DNA from: Tilletiaria anomala UBC 951 | Taxonomy: Eukaryota > Basidiomycota > Exobasidiomycetes > Georgefischeriales > Tilletiariaceae | Direction of reading: 5' to 3' | NCBI RefSeq assembly: GCF_000711695.1 | Contig: NW_013546960.1 | Location: forward strand, 41,944-105,943 | Length of the DNA: 64,000 nt | Part shown: positions 1 through 11,784 of the stretch, one piece after another | How positions within the stretch are numbered: the first letter of the stretch is position 1 | Layout of the letters: each line of letters opens with the position of its first letter | Notes under the pieces: generated by a model | Databases searched by the model: none | Told to the model about the DNA's origin: nothing | What the model saw: only the letters and a program-made list of their open reading frames with translations | Translations under genes and position numbers: made by a program

Positions 1-2117
1 GCCAATGTACAGCTTCGAGATGGCGAAAATGACCGTGACCGCTCGCAGTCACATTCGAATCAAGTAAACAATTCCTTGCCCTCTGCCAGACCATCTTCGC
101 AGCTGCGCAAGCTGCCGTCCCTCATCACTGACCCAGAAACGCTAGCTGCTCGCGCGTCAGCCACATCCTCCTCACGGCCCTTGGCCGGGCCTGTCAGCGC
201 CTCGGCGTATGTCCCGCCCATAGGCCATGGCCACTCTCGTGCCGACTCAAGCTCGAGCCCGGTCGTGTACATCCCTCGGTCGGAGAAGACCGCCCTACTT
301 GCGGACGGCGAAAGTGCGGCTATGCACCGCAATGGTGGTCGTGGTACTGGAGGTGCTGCGGCGGCGGCGGCCGGTGCAAGCGGTGGCCTGACCGGAGCTC
401 ATGCACGCGCGAACAGGGTACACATGCGTAGTGGTGGTGGTCATCAGCAACATGGCAATCCTCTCGCTGGGCCGTACACGGCGCTACCTGCCTCACAGAG
501 TGAATCATTCAGGTGGCCGTTGGCCCCCGCTACACCCACCCCCGCTTCGGGGACCAAAGCAGCGAACAATGCTTTCGCAGAGGGTGATGTGAGCGAGTTC
601 GACGTCAGCGTCACTCCCTCCACTCTGCAAGAGCGCACGCCCACTGGGGATGCATCTTTCGCTGCCCAGCAACAGTTGGAGAACCCTGCTCACGCAACCG
701 GCCCGATGGATCTTTCCTCATTCGCGCAGGCACATCCGCTCGCCGCCATCTCTCCATGCCCGCCACTGGCGCCATTGCCGCAGCGATTCGCCGCTCCGAC
801 TATACAGCAGCCGCAAATGCAGGCTATGCTGCCGCAGATGCCTTTTGGTGCGTTGCCTGGCGGTGGTGGCAGCGCCAGCCTTGGTGTACCTTTCCAGCCG
901 CCGATGGGCCCTGATCCAAGTCTTGACGGTGCAAGCCATGGGGTTGGTACGGGCCACAACAGCTCGGCGCTCTCAAACAAGATCCCACCGCATCTGATCA
1001 TGGAAGCCAATCGCCTCGTTGCGGAGCGCCACTTCAATCCGGTCGACTTTCCTTACCTGTGTCCACCCCCTGGCGCGCGCTTCTTTGTCATCAAGAGCTT
1101 CACCGAGGACGACGTACACAAGTCACTCAAGCATGAGATTTGGGCCAGCACGGAGAAGGGCAACGCACGCCTTGATAGAGCGTTCCGCGAGACGAAGAAC
1201 CTGCCTGCTGCCCCAGCTTCAGTCGCATCTGCCGATGGGGCAGCTGGCCAAGGACCGCCGATCTACCTCTTCTACTCGGTCAACGCTAGCGGGCACTTCT
1301 GCGGTATGGCCGAGATGCTCAGCCCACTTGATTAGTATGTCGTCCGCTTAGCACCAAACTAGGACGTGTCTGATCGCGAGCTCTCCTGTCACTTGTTTTC
1401 CCCTCTCCCCTCCAGCAACACGACGAGTAACGTCTGGGCACAGGAGAATAAGTGGAAAGGCATCTTCAAGGTCAGGTGGATTTACGTCAAGGATTTGCCG
1501 AACAACCAGCTGCGCCATCTCCGCTTAACGAGTAAGTCTGCCTTCCATGCCAGCTGCTGTCTGATATCCTCTGACACATCATTTGGGCACCTGCAGACAC
1601 GACAGAGCAAAAACCGGTCACGCAGAGCCGTGATACTCAAGAGCTTCCCTCTAATGTCGGACAAGAGATGCTCCGCATCATGGCCGAGTTCCCAGCCAAG
1701 ACCTCTCTTCTTCAGGACTTTGCTTTCTACGAGATGCAGTCACATCAGAACGAGGCACAGAAGAAGGCGGCCACTGCTGCTGCTGCAGCCGCCGCCGGTT
1801 CTGTTGGACAACCCACCGGTACGCCCGGCTTACCGCATCCGGCCAGCGGCATGATGTCCGCTCCTCCACCTCATGTGCTGCTGCCCATGCCTACATCCTC
1901 GCCCATGCCATTCTACCAGCAGGCAACACCTTTCTTTGGCAGCGACCCAGCTGCATCCTTGCGCTACCAACAGCAGCTGCAGAATCTATTCCTCAACCGA
2001 CCCCCACAGTACCAAACCCAACTTCCGCAACAACCATTCCTCCAGCAGCAACGGCAGCGCGGCTCGCAGCCTTACATTCCCTCTCCACAGCCGAGCCCAG
2101 GCTTTCCCCATGCGTAG
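1..2117 (+). CDS. YTH-domain m6A RNA reader (5' partial)
   Basis: Cytoplasmic or nuclear reader of N6-methyladenosine in RNA. Exons 1-1334, 1416-1531 and 1597-2117. The first frame is open from the window edge, so the true start lies upstream. A long Ser/Ala/Pro/Gly-rich disordered N-terminus precedes the YTH domain, which begins near nt 1040 (motif [15 protein letters not shown]). The splices rebuild the uninterrupted domain (SPLD-YNTTSNVW, LRLT-NTTEQK). The three tryptophans of the methyl-adenosine cage are all present: HEIW at 1141, SNVW at 1435 and NKW at 1453. The SRDTQE motif and the closing FAFYE stretch also match YTHDF-type domains. A Gln/Pro-rich tail with a poly-Ala run follows. 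The domain lies internally, unlike animal YTHDF proteins where it is C-terminal. Family call firm; RNA target and partner unknown. Confidence 0.93.
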
Positions 2118-2329
2118 ACAGCTGTCATTTTGCAAAGTATCCATCGACCACCGTACGCTGTCATCTTCAAAGATGAAAGAAAGATTGAAATGCAGGAGGC
2201 AACGGGAAGGACAATCTGACCATGATAAGCAAGCTTTGTATTATAAGCTCCTTCAGCTGTATCACACCAACGCGGGTTCCTTCTTTATGCTCGGATGCTT
2301 CACCCCTTAATACATCCCTGCTCGCCATC

Positions 2330-3132
2330 TCATCGTTGCGCTGCCTGTGCTAACTGGTGAGAGGCGCCACTGGGTCGCGCTGTTGCTTGTTGGGGCTGAT
2401 GTGCGATCGCCTTATCCTTCCTGACCTTGCTTGCCCGTTTCTCTGCTCGCTGTCGTTTCCGATGCCCTGCGCCTCGTTCTGTAGGGTATTGCAATGCACC
2501 GGAACCATCTGTGAGTGATGGCAAGCTCGAGCGCAATAATTCTAGCACTCACTTCTCCCAACACCGGCAAGCTTGACCTTCCCACCATTCTCATCGATCT
2601 CCTTTTTCTTTGCAACAAGCAGCTTGTCTACCTTGCGCTCTTTTGCTTTGTCACGCTTTCGCAACGAATTCGCCATTTGCGCCTTCATCAGCGGAAGATA
2701 GAGTATTTCAAACTTCTCGAGCTCGGGTGCTTTTACCTGTGTTTCATGATATTCTTTTAGCTGGAGCTCCTCACTTCATCATCTGTCGAGCCGGGCCGGG
2801 TCGAGCTTGTTGGACTCACTAGAGTGCTGAATTTAACACGCTTCTTCTTGTCCTCATTGCCATCGGTCACTCGGAAGATGAGCGTGTGACCGGGAGAGCT
2901 GGAGCTTGCAGAAGCCTCTTGCATTTGTGCATCCCCCTCGAGGTCATACTCTGTACTGAGACGTTTCTTTGTCAGGAAGATGGTGTGCTTCTCCTTGCTA
3001 GCTGCGAACTGCGCTTCGAGGCGAGTGAGAAACTGCAAGGATACCATCGTCAGACTACGCATTTGCTTGCCCACACACACACCGAGATGGGCACCCTCTC
3101 GATGCGCTCACCTCTTGATTAGAGACGCGCAT
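2330..3132 (-). CDS. SRP14: Signal recognition particle 14-kDa subunit (SRP14)
   Basis: Alu-domain subunit of the signal recognition particle; with SRP RNA it retards elongation while the ribosome docks at the ER. Exons on the minus strand: 3132-3112, 3032-2820, 2736-2553 and 2508-2330, giving about 198 aa. Exon 1 encodes only seven residues (MRVSNQE). Exon 2 carries the conserved FLTRLEAQF and the loop ending VKFSTL. Exon 3 continues with PELEKFEILYLPLMKAQM, the classic SRP14 C-terminal helix, then a Lys/Arg-rich stretch. Exon 4 is a basic, Ala/Gln-rich tail, as in other fungal and primate SRP14 proteins. None of these pieces looks convincing as a single open frame; splicing is needed to see the gene. 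The last intron (donor at 2552) is the least certain; without it the protein stops three residues later. Confidence 0.88.
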
Positions 3133-3513
3133 GATGTTGTTCACGACGAGCCTTAGTCCAAGTGCTTTTGAGGCTCCTGAGCTGTTAGAATGAAAGAGCG
3201 AGTATGAAGCGCAGGTGTATTTTGACAGTGGGGAAAGCGATGAATAGCAAAGTTATTGATGTTAGAAGTGATCACATAAGCACACAACGCAAGGCCGATC
3301 CGTGTATTGGGGGATTGTTGAGTTGTGGAGCCTTGGGGTCTCGACATCACGAACCTTGAGCTCATCTATGAGATCAACACACTATCTTTAGTTCAACACA
3401 CACTTGAGACGAGCTTATTGACAGAGCAAAGAGGCGCAAGTCACACAGCTTGGCATCTACAGAAGCCTGTCTGCGCTATCGTCCTTTTGTAGTTTCTCAG
3501 GACTCTGCCGATC
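3133..3513. promoter_or_regulatory. Divergent promoter between SRP14 and the DUF726 gene
   Basis: Both flanking genes start here and read outward, so these 381 bp must hold both promoters and 5' UTRs. I see no other gene, and no clear TATA box or repeated element. Confidence 0.5.
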
Positions 3514-6500
3514 ATGGCCAGCGTCAAAGACCCGCCTCAGGAGACCACCACGCCGCCACGATCCAGCGAGGACAACAGCCAACCTGCCGAGAAAGGGACG
3601 AGGGGAACGCCACCAGCTTCTGAAGATGCCAGAAAGCGAGCTGGAGAGACAGAGAGCGCTGGACAGGATGAGAAAATTGTTGCCCGGCCCGAGACACCTC
3701 CGGAAGCCATCAAAGAGGTACCCGAGAAAGTCTCGATACCAATTCTCGCTCCCCCACCTCCGCCACGTACATCTTCGAACGCGGCCGCGTCTAGTGGCAG
3801 TGGTACAAAATTCGAAAGCTCCCGGGGTGCAAGAGAATCCAAGGCAGGGGCTGGCGCCACGGCGAATCTTGGTGACGATGGAGAATGGCAAGACATGCCC
3901 GTGATACGGACATTGACCGAGGAAGATGAACACTATGCCGTCTTGGATGAAGAAGACCGCAAAAAGTATCGCTACAAGGTGTCCAATAATCGCAGATTCG
4001 AAGATGAGACTGGACTTCCCGGGACACTTCAAGACAAGCGCAAGTCCGGGGCAATCGGCAATGCGACGGGGCGTCATTTGGACATCGACGATGCACGAGG
4101 GTATGATTGGCGTAGCAAGCCAGCCGGGATTGATTTGGACGAAAGCGAGGAGGAGGAGCAAGGGCGAGGTTACACTCAGATTCAATTGCAAGAAGATGAA
4201 GAGGCGGAGCGACTGCATGCTGCTACCGAATACTTGTTTAACGACGTGACGAACTCCCCCTTAGAAGGGCCGTCCGTCACGCCTGCGAACCAGATGGCGA
4301 CGACGAAGCAGTTGTTGACAGAGGGGCAGCGCATAGCCTACGTAGGTCTGTGCAGCCTACTTGCAAAGGATATCAAGGCAAAGGTCGTCAAAGGGCCGAA
4401 AGGCAACGACCTAAAGGAGGCAGCTCAGAGCGCCGACCATTGGATAGCTAGTACTATGTCCAAGCTCTACGTACACATGGACGTTGAGGGTCCAGGTGAG
4501 CATATTTGATTCAGGAAGCGCATCATGCAAGATGCTGACTCGCCAAGCTTTTGCGGTGGACAGAGAAACACATGATCGAGATGTTGGGAGAGCACGGCGT
4601 GTTCGCCTCGGACCTTGCGGCAAATCTTGCAACAACACAGACTATAGACAACCCAGACTTTGATCCGCGAGCACTTGCAGAAAGGGAAGAGATGGAGCGG
4701 AAAGAGGCGAAGGAGGCAGAGGAGGCAAAAGAGAAAGTTCGCATTCAAGTGGAGGAGGCTCAGGCCAATGCTTCAAGTGGTAAGAACCCCGATGGGTTGC
4801 AGGGAGACGCCACTTCCGGGGATTCTAGCGAGCCGCCCCCGGCCTACGAGGCCAAAGAGGAAGAGGAAGGAGAGATGGAAGAGATCCAGGATGACGGAGA
4901 CATCGGCGCGCAGTTGCAATCGCCGCGACCGGCGAGGAAATCAATAGAACGGCCGTTCAAAGCAGCGAAAATCCTAATCGACAAGCGCGACGAGGCTACT
5001 TTGGAAGAGACGGACATTGGGTGTGGTGCTCAGACTCAGCGGGCGCCACAGCCGGATGCGGGCGATGCGCCAGATGGGACCCACGATCAAGGTCTCAGCA
5101 TGGACACAGTCCAGGCAAGTCCCGGCACCCGCGCCAAGGTCTTGCTCGACCCGAACACCATGGCTCAAGTGAATGCCGACAATCTTAAAGCCGACGGGCA
5201 AGAAGCGAGCAAAGCCCAACAAGAAGTATCTAAGACGTTGGGGCTAACCTCACAGCCGCAAGCTGTGCAGCCACCACCTAACGCCCTGGAGGGCGTGACG
5301 ACAGAGATCAGTACCGCAGACAGGACCATCACCCTCGACATTCGATGGACCGTTCTGTGCGATCTGTTCCTCCTTCTCATCTCCGAGGCCAATTACGATG
5401 CGCGTTCCCGTGTCCTGCTCGAGAACGTCGCCCAGGCCCTCGGGCTGACATGGCTAGATGTGACCAAGTTCGAGAAGCGAGTCGCGGACACACTGGAGAT
5501 TGAAGAGGGTGTGGAGAAGCTTAAAGATCAATCGCTGGTGGAAGAAAGGGCAGCGCAAGCGAAGAAGAAGCGTCTCTTAATGATGGGACTCGCGACAGTC
5601 GGTGGCGGTCTCGTGATCGGATTATCAGCCGGGTTGCTCGCACCGCTGATTGGGCTGGGTCTTGGTACGGCTTTGGGCACCATCGGTATTGGTGGAACAA
5701 CTGCATTCCTAGGCGGCGCAGGCGGTGCCGCGCTCATCACTACTACGGCTACGCTGGGAGGTGCGCAGATGGCCGGTCGAGGAATGAGTAAAAGGACCAG
5801 GAGTGTGCGCACGTTCGAATTCAAGACGCTGCATAACAAAAAGCGGTTCAACTGCATCATCGGCATCCCTGGGTATGTATGTTTGTCACAAAAAGGTCGC
5901 TATGGAAAAGTTCATGATATTCATGGTCTCTGCTCTTCAGATTCATGAGTGGCGAACAGGACGATCCCCGCCTCCCCTTCAGCGTCATCGACAGCATGAT
6001 GGGCGACCTTTTCACAGTGCTTTGGGAGCCGGACATGATGAAAGAGATGGGTAATGCCATCGGCATCCTTTGGAATGAGACGATCGGGTCAGGTGTGCAG
6101 CAGGTGCTGGCAGTGACATTCGCCAGTGCCTTGGTAGGAGGTGCGTGCTCCAGACTCGTGGCGCGTGCTGTGTCCATTCCTGACATTCTCTTTACACTCG
6201 CAACAGCTCTCGCGTGGCCCATCTGGCTTTCGAAGCTCGGCTATCTGATCGACAATCCTTGGTCCAACGCACTCGATCGCGCAAGGGCAGCTGGCCTCAT
6301 CTTGGCTGATGTCCTCTCTAAGAAGCAAATGGGCGCCCGTCCAATCACCTTGGTAGGCTTCAGCCTCGGAGCAAGAGTAATATACTACGCCCTCACAGAG
6401 CTCTACCGCAAGAATTCCTTCGGAATTGTGCAAAATGTCTACCTCATCGGTGCTCCAGTCAGCGCCAACGTCAAGAACTGGACGGAGGTCCGCAGTGTCG

Positions 6501-7907
6501 TATCAGGCCGATTTGTCAATGGTGAGGTTCAGCTCTGCGAGTTGTATGCGAATGTAAGCGCTGATTCAACGTACGCTAGGATACTCTACATCTGACTGGA
6601 TCTTGGGGTACCTGCATCGGGCTACGACCGGCGGTCTATCAACCGTCGCCGGCTTGCATCCCATCCAAATAGTCCCTGACATTGACAATGTCGACCTCAC
6701 GCACATTGTACCTGGGCATCTCGCTTACAGGGCCTTGATGCCCTTAGTGCTCGGCGAGTTGGGCTTCAGGACTATTGCCGACTACTTTGACGAGCCGGAA
6801 GAGCTGTCTCAGATTCCAGAGAGAGAGGTGGTGCTTGAGCCCACCAATACCGCCCCGGAATCGGAGCAGGTCCCACAGACGAGCACATTCGCATCATTTT
6901 TCCGCCGTAAAAACGACGTGTCTGCCGCCTCTCCCTCGCCAGCGCAACCTTTGACTCACAATCTCGAACAGAATCTCCGACACGCACTCTCCAAACAGCA
7001 TACCTCAGCACTGAAACATGGCCGGTCTGCGCAGGATTATGACTACGAATACGACGAAGACGCTGACGCTGACGAAGAAGGGCATGCAGACAAATCTGCC
7101 TCTCCAGGCCGAAGATTACCGCCATACCCAGCGGAGAGTGTCAGCGCCTCGAGCTCTGAGAAGCACGACCTCAGCCTGGATCGCTGTGAATCTACAAGCG
7201 TCGCCCCTGCTGCGCTTGAGCGGGAACGGGATTCGGAATCGGCGGTGGTGTTTGATACGGACCTGCTTCTGGAGGAGCTACGCCGCGCCGGCGTAGAAGT
7301 GAAGGAGCTGGAAACTTCCTTGCCACCCTTGGCCACTTCGACTGTTCAACCCAAGGAAAAAGCGCCTGTTAGGAACGACAAGGCGCAAGTTTGGCAGCCA
7401 GAGCTGCAAGCCCCGTTGGTGCGCCCAACGGACTTGGCACCGAGCCAATCTCACCAAGGCGGCGAGCACAGTCTGAGCGGATCAGGGATGCACACGTCGA
7501 CGTCAGCTGACAGAATCCGTGACAGAACTTTGGGCAAACCGCTGCCATCCTTCGGTTCCGAAACCAGTGCATCAACAGGTTGGGGCTCGAAACCATCGGG
7601 CGGTCAACCGGCACCCGTGCCTTCATCAGCCTGGAGTGTCGAGGAGCCACCAGCACCCGTGAGCAAAGACTTTGCTTTCAGTGCCCCGTCCCCAGCACAG
7701 ATTCCGAGGGAATCTTCCATCTCCATGACATTCGCGTCCTATGACGATGAGGAGATCTCAGCCCCCGTAGGCCCCCTACACGAAGGATATCCAGGACATT
7801 CTCCTTGTCTCGATCCTGCGCACACGTTTCCACAACCGCCCGGGCCTCAGCTGTCTTTTGGTGGACACGATGGTTCTATCTCTTTTGCAGACAACCCCTG
7901 GCAGTGA
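3514..7907 (+). CDS. DUF726/TMCO4-family lipase-like membrane protein
   Basis: Large (about 1,400 aa) member of the DUF726 family (animal TMCO4, yeast MIL1/YFL034W), predicted alpha/beta-hydrolases on intracellular membranes. Exons 3514-4482, 4548-5872, 5941-6521 and 6580-7907. The N-terminal ~240 residues are acidic and disordered. Glycine-rich hydrophobic segments lie around residues 665-735 (LAPLIGLGLGTALG). The hydrolase part follows, with the nucleophile-elbow motif GFSLGA near residue 903 and the conserved IIGIPG-FMSGEQDD and LTHIVPGHLAYR stretches. Two joins are strongly supported because they restore these motifs (PG|FMSG and FVN|GYSTSDW). For intron 1 the in-frame choice is the weak donor GTTGAG at 4483; the stronger-looking GTGAGC at 4496 would shift the frame. 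The C-terminal ~370 residues are Ser/Pro-rich and disordered. Substrate unknown. Confidence 0.87.
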
Positions 7908-8023
7908 TCTCTGCGTTCTCATGCATATGCAATTCACCTTTTGGCTGTATCATAGACAATTGCATTCCGAAAGATCATTGCTTTTCGAAAAAACCTCATG
8001 AAGGAAGTGCACTGCAGAAGATA

Positions 8024-10532
8024 TCATGAGCTCAGCTTCACGGGACCAATTGCTGGAGGAAGGCCACAAACGCACCTCCTTTCGACCGAATTTGAGGAAA
8101 AGTAGAAGGTGGACCATCCGTACTCTGTGCCTCTGAATGAGCCAGGGCTGAAGACTTTGCACGTTTCGTACGTAAGGTCAAATCGGTCATATTTGTCCGC
8201 CAGAATTAACTGCGCAAGTGTAAAGGAGGAGGGTCGCGTGAGTCTGCTATGACGCGGCGCCACTTGTCCAGAGTTGGTTAATGAGCAAAGGCTCGACTCA
8301 CTGCAGTGGGCATCGGGTACAGTCGCAACGTGTGGTCAAAGTCCCATGCGATCGGTCGGACCTGTTGTGGCAGAGGGCACAGGTGTGCTTGATCGAGGAT
8401 GGTAGATACCAGCTGAGGATGAGCACGGCGTAGCATCAGTAGCCATAAGCATTCGTGGATTTGGATCGCACAGGAGAGCATGAAGTGAGACTCACGTATT
8501 TACGCAGATCGACCCCTTCCTCCTCCTGCTGCTCATCTTTGATCTGGACGACATTTCTCAGCATTCTTGCCATTAGGTCCTCGCGGAAGATGACGACCTC
8601 CTGGCTAAAATAGCGTATCCGGCACGGGTTGGTGGTGAAGTGGATGTTGTTCGGCGCCATGTCGCGTAGCTTCTGAGTCATCGACGCGGGTAATGGTCGC
8701 TTTGGGAGCAGCTTCGATGGGAATGGGTCGTTTGGGCCGGGAACAAAGACAAAGTGCGACGTGCGAAGGACGTCAGGAAATGCTTCTATGATGTCCGCTA
8801 ATCGCCCGAATGCGTCTGGATGCGTCCGTGCGGAGTGTTTTGTCAGGGGGGACCTTGCGCCTGAACTTGACGAACCAGCGTGTGCAGAAATCGCACAGTA
8901 CTCACCGGTATATCGCTTCACTACGTCACCGGTGCCATTCACGTCGCTGCAAAAGTTGCCACAGAGGACAAATACAAAAGGAACGAACTTGGCATCGACA
9001 TAGCCTTGCAGCATTGTCTGAAAGTTTGCGAGCGTCTTAGGATGATCGAGGTGCAGGTCGGAGATGACGACCATGCACACTTCGTGGTGCATTTGCTCGT
9101 ATGACTTGAGTACTTCCTGGCAGCGGTCGAGGGTGTATTAGATGGCCACGGCCTGTGCATGTGTCAGCGATGCAGCGCTCACCTCATCCTTCAGAGTGAT
9201 CGACCCGGTGCCCAAGAAATCTACGTGCCCGTACATGGCCCTGGAAGTGATAAGCCAAGATGTTGCATGTAAGCTGGTGGTACATAACAGGCCATGGTTG
9301 TGGGACCTTTCGCCGCCGTCTCCTCACCGTGCTTCATGCCGTGGCTCGCTCGGCGGGTGACCGATGGCAAAGACCTTGAGCCGATCAGAGTAGGTATATT
9401 CGCCTTCCACCAGGATGATGCAGCCTTCGGTGAAAATACCTTCGCCGGGGATCTGTGGCCGATCGCAAGAGCAGAACAGTAATCCATTCAGCGCACTCCA
9501 GCATGAGATGCCGATGTGACGACACGACTCACTGCTTCGCTGAGGTCCAGCAAGACTACCCCGTCCAGGTCTTCGAGTGCATATTGTCCGTCGTCCGTGG
9601 TGCACAGCAGGCCCAAGAGGAGAAAACGTTGCCCTTGTCGCCCGGCGAGGTTCTTAATGGAAGTGAGCTATCATGAAGAGTAAAAACGTAGGAGATGAGC
9701 ATCTGCCAAACACCTTGCTTGCAAGTTATACACCTCGCTAAGCGGGCATTGGCGCACCTTCATAAACTGCTCGCGTTCCCGCCCTTTGCCTAGCGCCAAT
9801 GGTGGAAGAAAGTTCTCGTTGCGCAGGACGATGTTCTTGACGACGCTCAGACGCTCCCTCAGCACGGTGGGTCGGGCTACGGCCAGTGGAAGAAACGTCC
9901 CTCGAGCGGCTCTTTGAAACAAGCGTTGAGTGTCAGTTTCGTTTGCTGCGTCACAGTCGAAGAGAATACTGCGGTTAAACCCACTTGTCAAAGTTCTTAC
10001 GGTGAGGATCAAAGACGTTTCGTGGCATGTCGAATGCACCGACGACTTTGAAATAGTTAGCAGGATCCGGCCCTGCGCCTTCGCTAAGTTTCTCTCCATC
10101 GTGCGTGTATTCAATTGTGCCATTTTGCGCGCCTTCGAATCTGTTGCCACCAGAGGCGGCCGTGGCGTTCCCATTCTCCTCGGAGACCATCATCTGCTGG
10201 TAGACGGCTTCGAGTGCAGCACGGGTGACGAGGGACGAAGACCCTGAAGGTTATATGTGGAGGTAAGCACCCGCTTAATTTGCCCAGGTACAACCAGAAG
10301 AGAGTGAAAATCCCGACTTACCCTCCGAGCCTTCCTTGTACTGCTCGCCATTGATAAACTCCTTTGCTAGGAACTCGATTGCGTCGTCCCACTGGCTCTG
10401 CTTATGGTTCAAGCCATGATGATCGAATGCCTCCGCGATGAAGGTCAATGCAGACGCGTGCAGCTGCAGGTTGTACTTGCGCGTAAAAATGCGTACGATG
10501 GACTTGCGCAGAGGGGCTGTGATGTCCGGCAT
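8024..10532 (-). CDS. DPB2: DNA polymerase epsilon subunit B (Dpb2)
   Basis: Essential second subunit of leading-strand DNA polymerase epsilon; it links the polymerase to the GINS-CMG helicase. Ten exons (minus): 10532-10322, 10243-9985, 9911-9734, 9667-9533, 9452-9328, 9240-9183, 9116-8906, 8815-8496, 8412-8302 and 8209-8024; about 597 aa. The N-terminal helical domain ([16 protein letters not shown]) is followed by the OB fold ([20 protein letters not shown]) and the calcineurin-like phosphoesterase fold ([12 protein letters not shown] near residue 340, then [10 protein letters not shown]). As in all polymerase B subunits the fold should be catalytically dead. The ATG at 10532 fits the family N-terminus; an open frame continues upstream but has no ATG. 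The final residues are uncertain: a possible 40-nt intron (8075-8036) would end the protein at VERS. The gene is convergent with the DUF726 gene, only 116 bp between stop codons. Confidence 0.93.
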
Positions 10533-11124
10533 GGTCGGCTCGTCTCGTTCGTCGTTTGTGCTTCGATGGTTAGAGCGGGAGGCAAGGATATCACGCCGTC
10601 GCGTCGCTCCGTCGGCATAGGGGAACTGCCAGAATGAGTCCACGATTTTGCTCGTCCAAGTGGAAGACGCACGTCGCAGCAGGCTATTATCGGATTCATG
10701 TGAGGAGGAGATAGTTGCGAGCTGAAAGTGCCGTCGCCATCATCACCGTCATTCACCACCATTAGCTCGATTCTCTCTGTTTCGCGTCGCGTTGGAGTAG
10801 ATTGATTTCCTCGCGTCGCGTGCAAACGGCCACATCGGCGATCAAAACCACCCTGTCGGCCATTTTCTTCCCTTGATGGGCTTTACAGACATAGTCTTGA
10901 CACGGCCCCCACCCCACCCGCCGCCACTTTTGTAAATCCAACCGATTACCCTTATAGCGGCTTGCAGCAGCGTCGGGCACAACCGCTGGCGATCTGATGG
11001 AAACCGCGAAGAAAGCAACGCTCACATCCTATATCCAATCGAAGGCACCCTCAGACGACGCTCGCTTTGTTCAAGAGCACAGGATTCTCGCAGCAGACAG
11101 GAGGTCATGAGCAGTAGTGTCATC
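10533..11124. promoter_or_regulatory. Divergent DPB2 / ATP synthase e promoter with TCGCGTCGC repeats
   Basis: Shared upstream region of two outward-reading genes. TCGCGTCGC occurs three times: 10599-10607, 10782-10790 and 10811-10819. The last two extend to the identical 11-mer TCGCGTCGCGT and lie 29 bp apart. The complement contains ACGCGA, close to the MluI cell-cycle box (ACGCGT) that controls G1/S replication genes in yeasts. Function here is inference. Confidence 0.5.
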
Positions 11125-11784
11125 ATGGCTCCTTCTCCCGTCATCAATGTGAGTTGTCCCTTCTCCATGCGACCTTCGTGGCGCTGGCCTGCTGGGCTCC
11201 ATCTTGGAGGCTATTGAAGACTGACGCACGCACTATCTCTCTCGCTCCCTTTTCACGCCAACAGGTCGTCCGATACTCGGCCCTGGTAGGCGGAATTGCA
11301 TACGGTATCGTTCACAGGAGGACGCTGCAGGCACGAGAAGATGCCAAGGCGGCAGAGCGAGCATACAAGCACAAGGAGGACTTAATAAGGCAGGCCAAAA
11401 AGGCGTACGCCGATAGGCTCGTCGCTGCGAATTCGGGCTCAGGAGGTGCGTTCTTTTCCTTTCTCGGATCGATCCCTCTCGCTATCGGCATACTTCTCGG
11501 AGGGTGATTGAGCCGGACGCACAAAGCAAAAGCGAATAGATGACTGCCGCCCTTCAGACCAATGGCGAAGCCACTCGTTGCTGGGAATGGATGCGTCAAT
11601 GGCACGGCAACGTGCGGGATATGTCCAAGCTGTGGTACCATGCGCATGCTTTTGCATACCGGACACTATGACACTGACACGTTGCTCCGATCCTCTGCTG
11701 TTCTTCACAACAGTCGTCACCAACCCAGACGACCCAAAGTTCGATCTCGAAAAGTTCTTGGTACACCTCGAAAAGCAATTATAG
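11125..11784 (+). CDS. TIM11: Mitochondrial F1Fo-ATP synthase subunit e
   Basis: Small inner-membrane subunit needed for ATP synthase dimerisation and cristae shape. Exons 11125-11148, 11265-11445 and 11714-11784, coding for 91 aa. Visible features: MAPSPVINVVRYSALV at the N-terminus, a single membrane segment carrying a GxxxG motif (GGIAYG, used for dimer contacts), then a basic, charged coiled-coil-like stretch (REDAKAAERAYKHKEDL), and the C-terminus FDLEKFLVHLEKQL. Length is right for fungal subunit e. An in-frame ATG at 11107 would add six residues (MSSSVI); I chose 11125 because it better matches the short family N-terminus. Intron 2 (268 nt) is much longer than most introns here. It is divergently transcribed from DPB2. 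Confidence 0.9.

Noticed and set aside
3457-4218. Long minus-strand open frame opposite the DUF726 gene
   Set aside because: No recognisable motif; it mirrors the N-terminal coding exon, as expected from codon bias.
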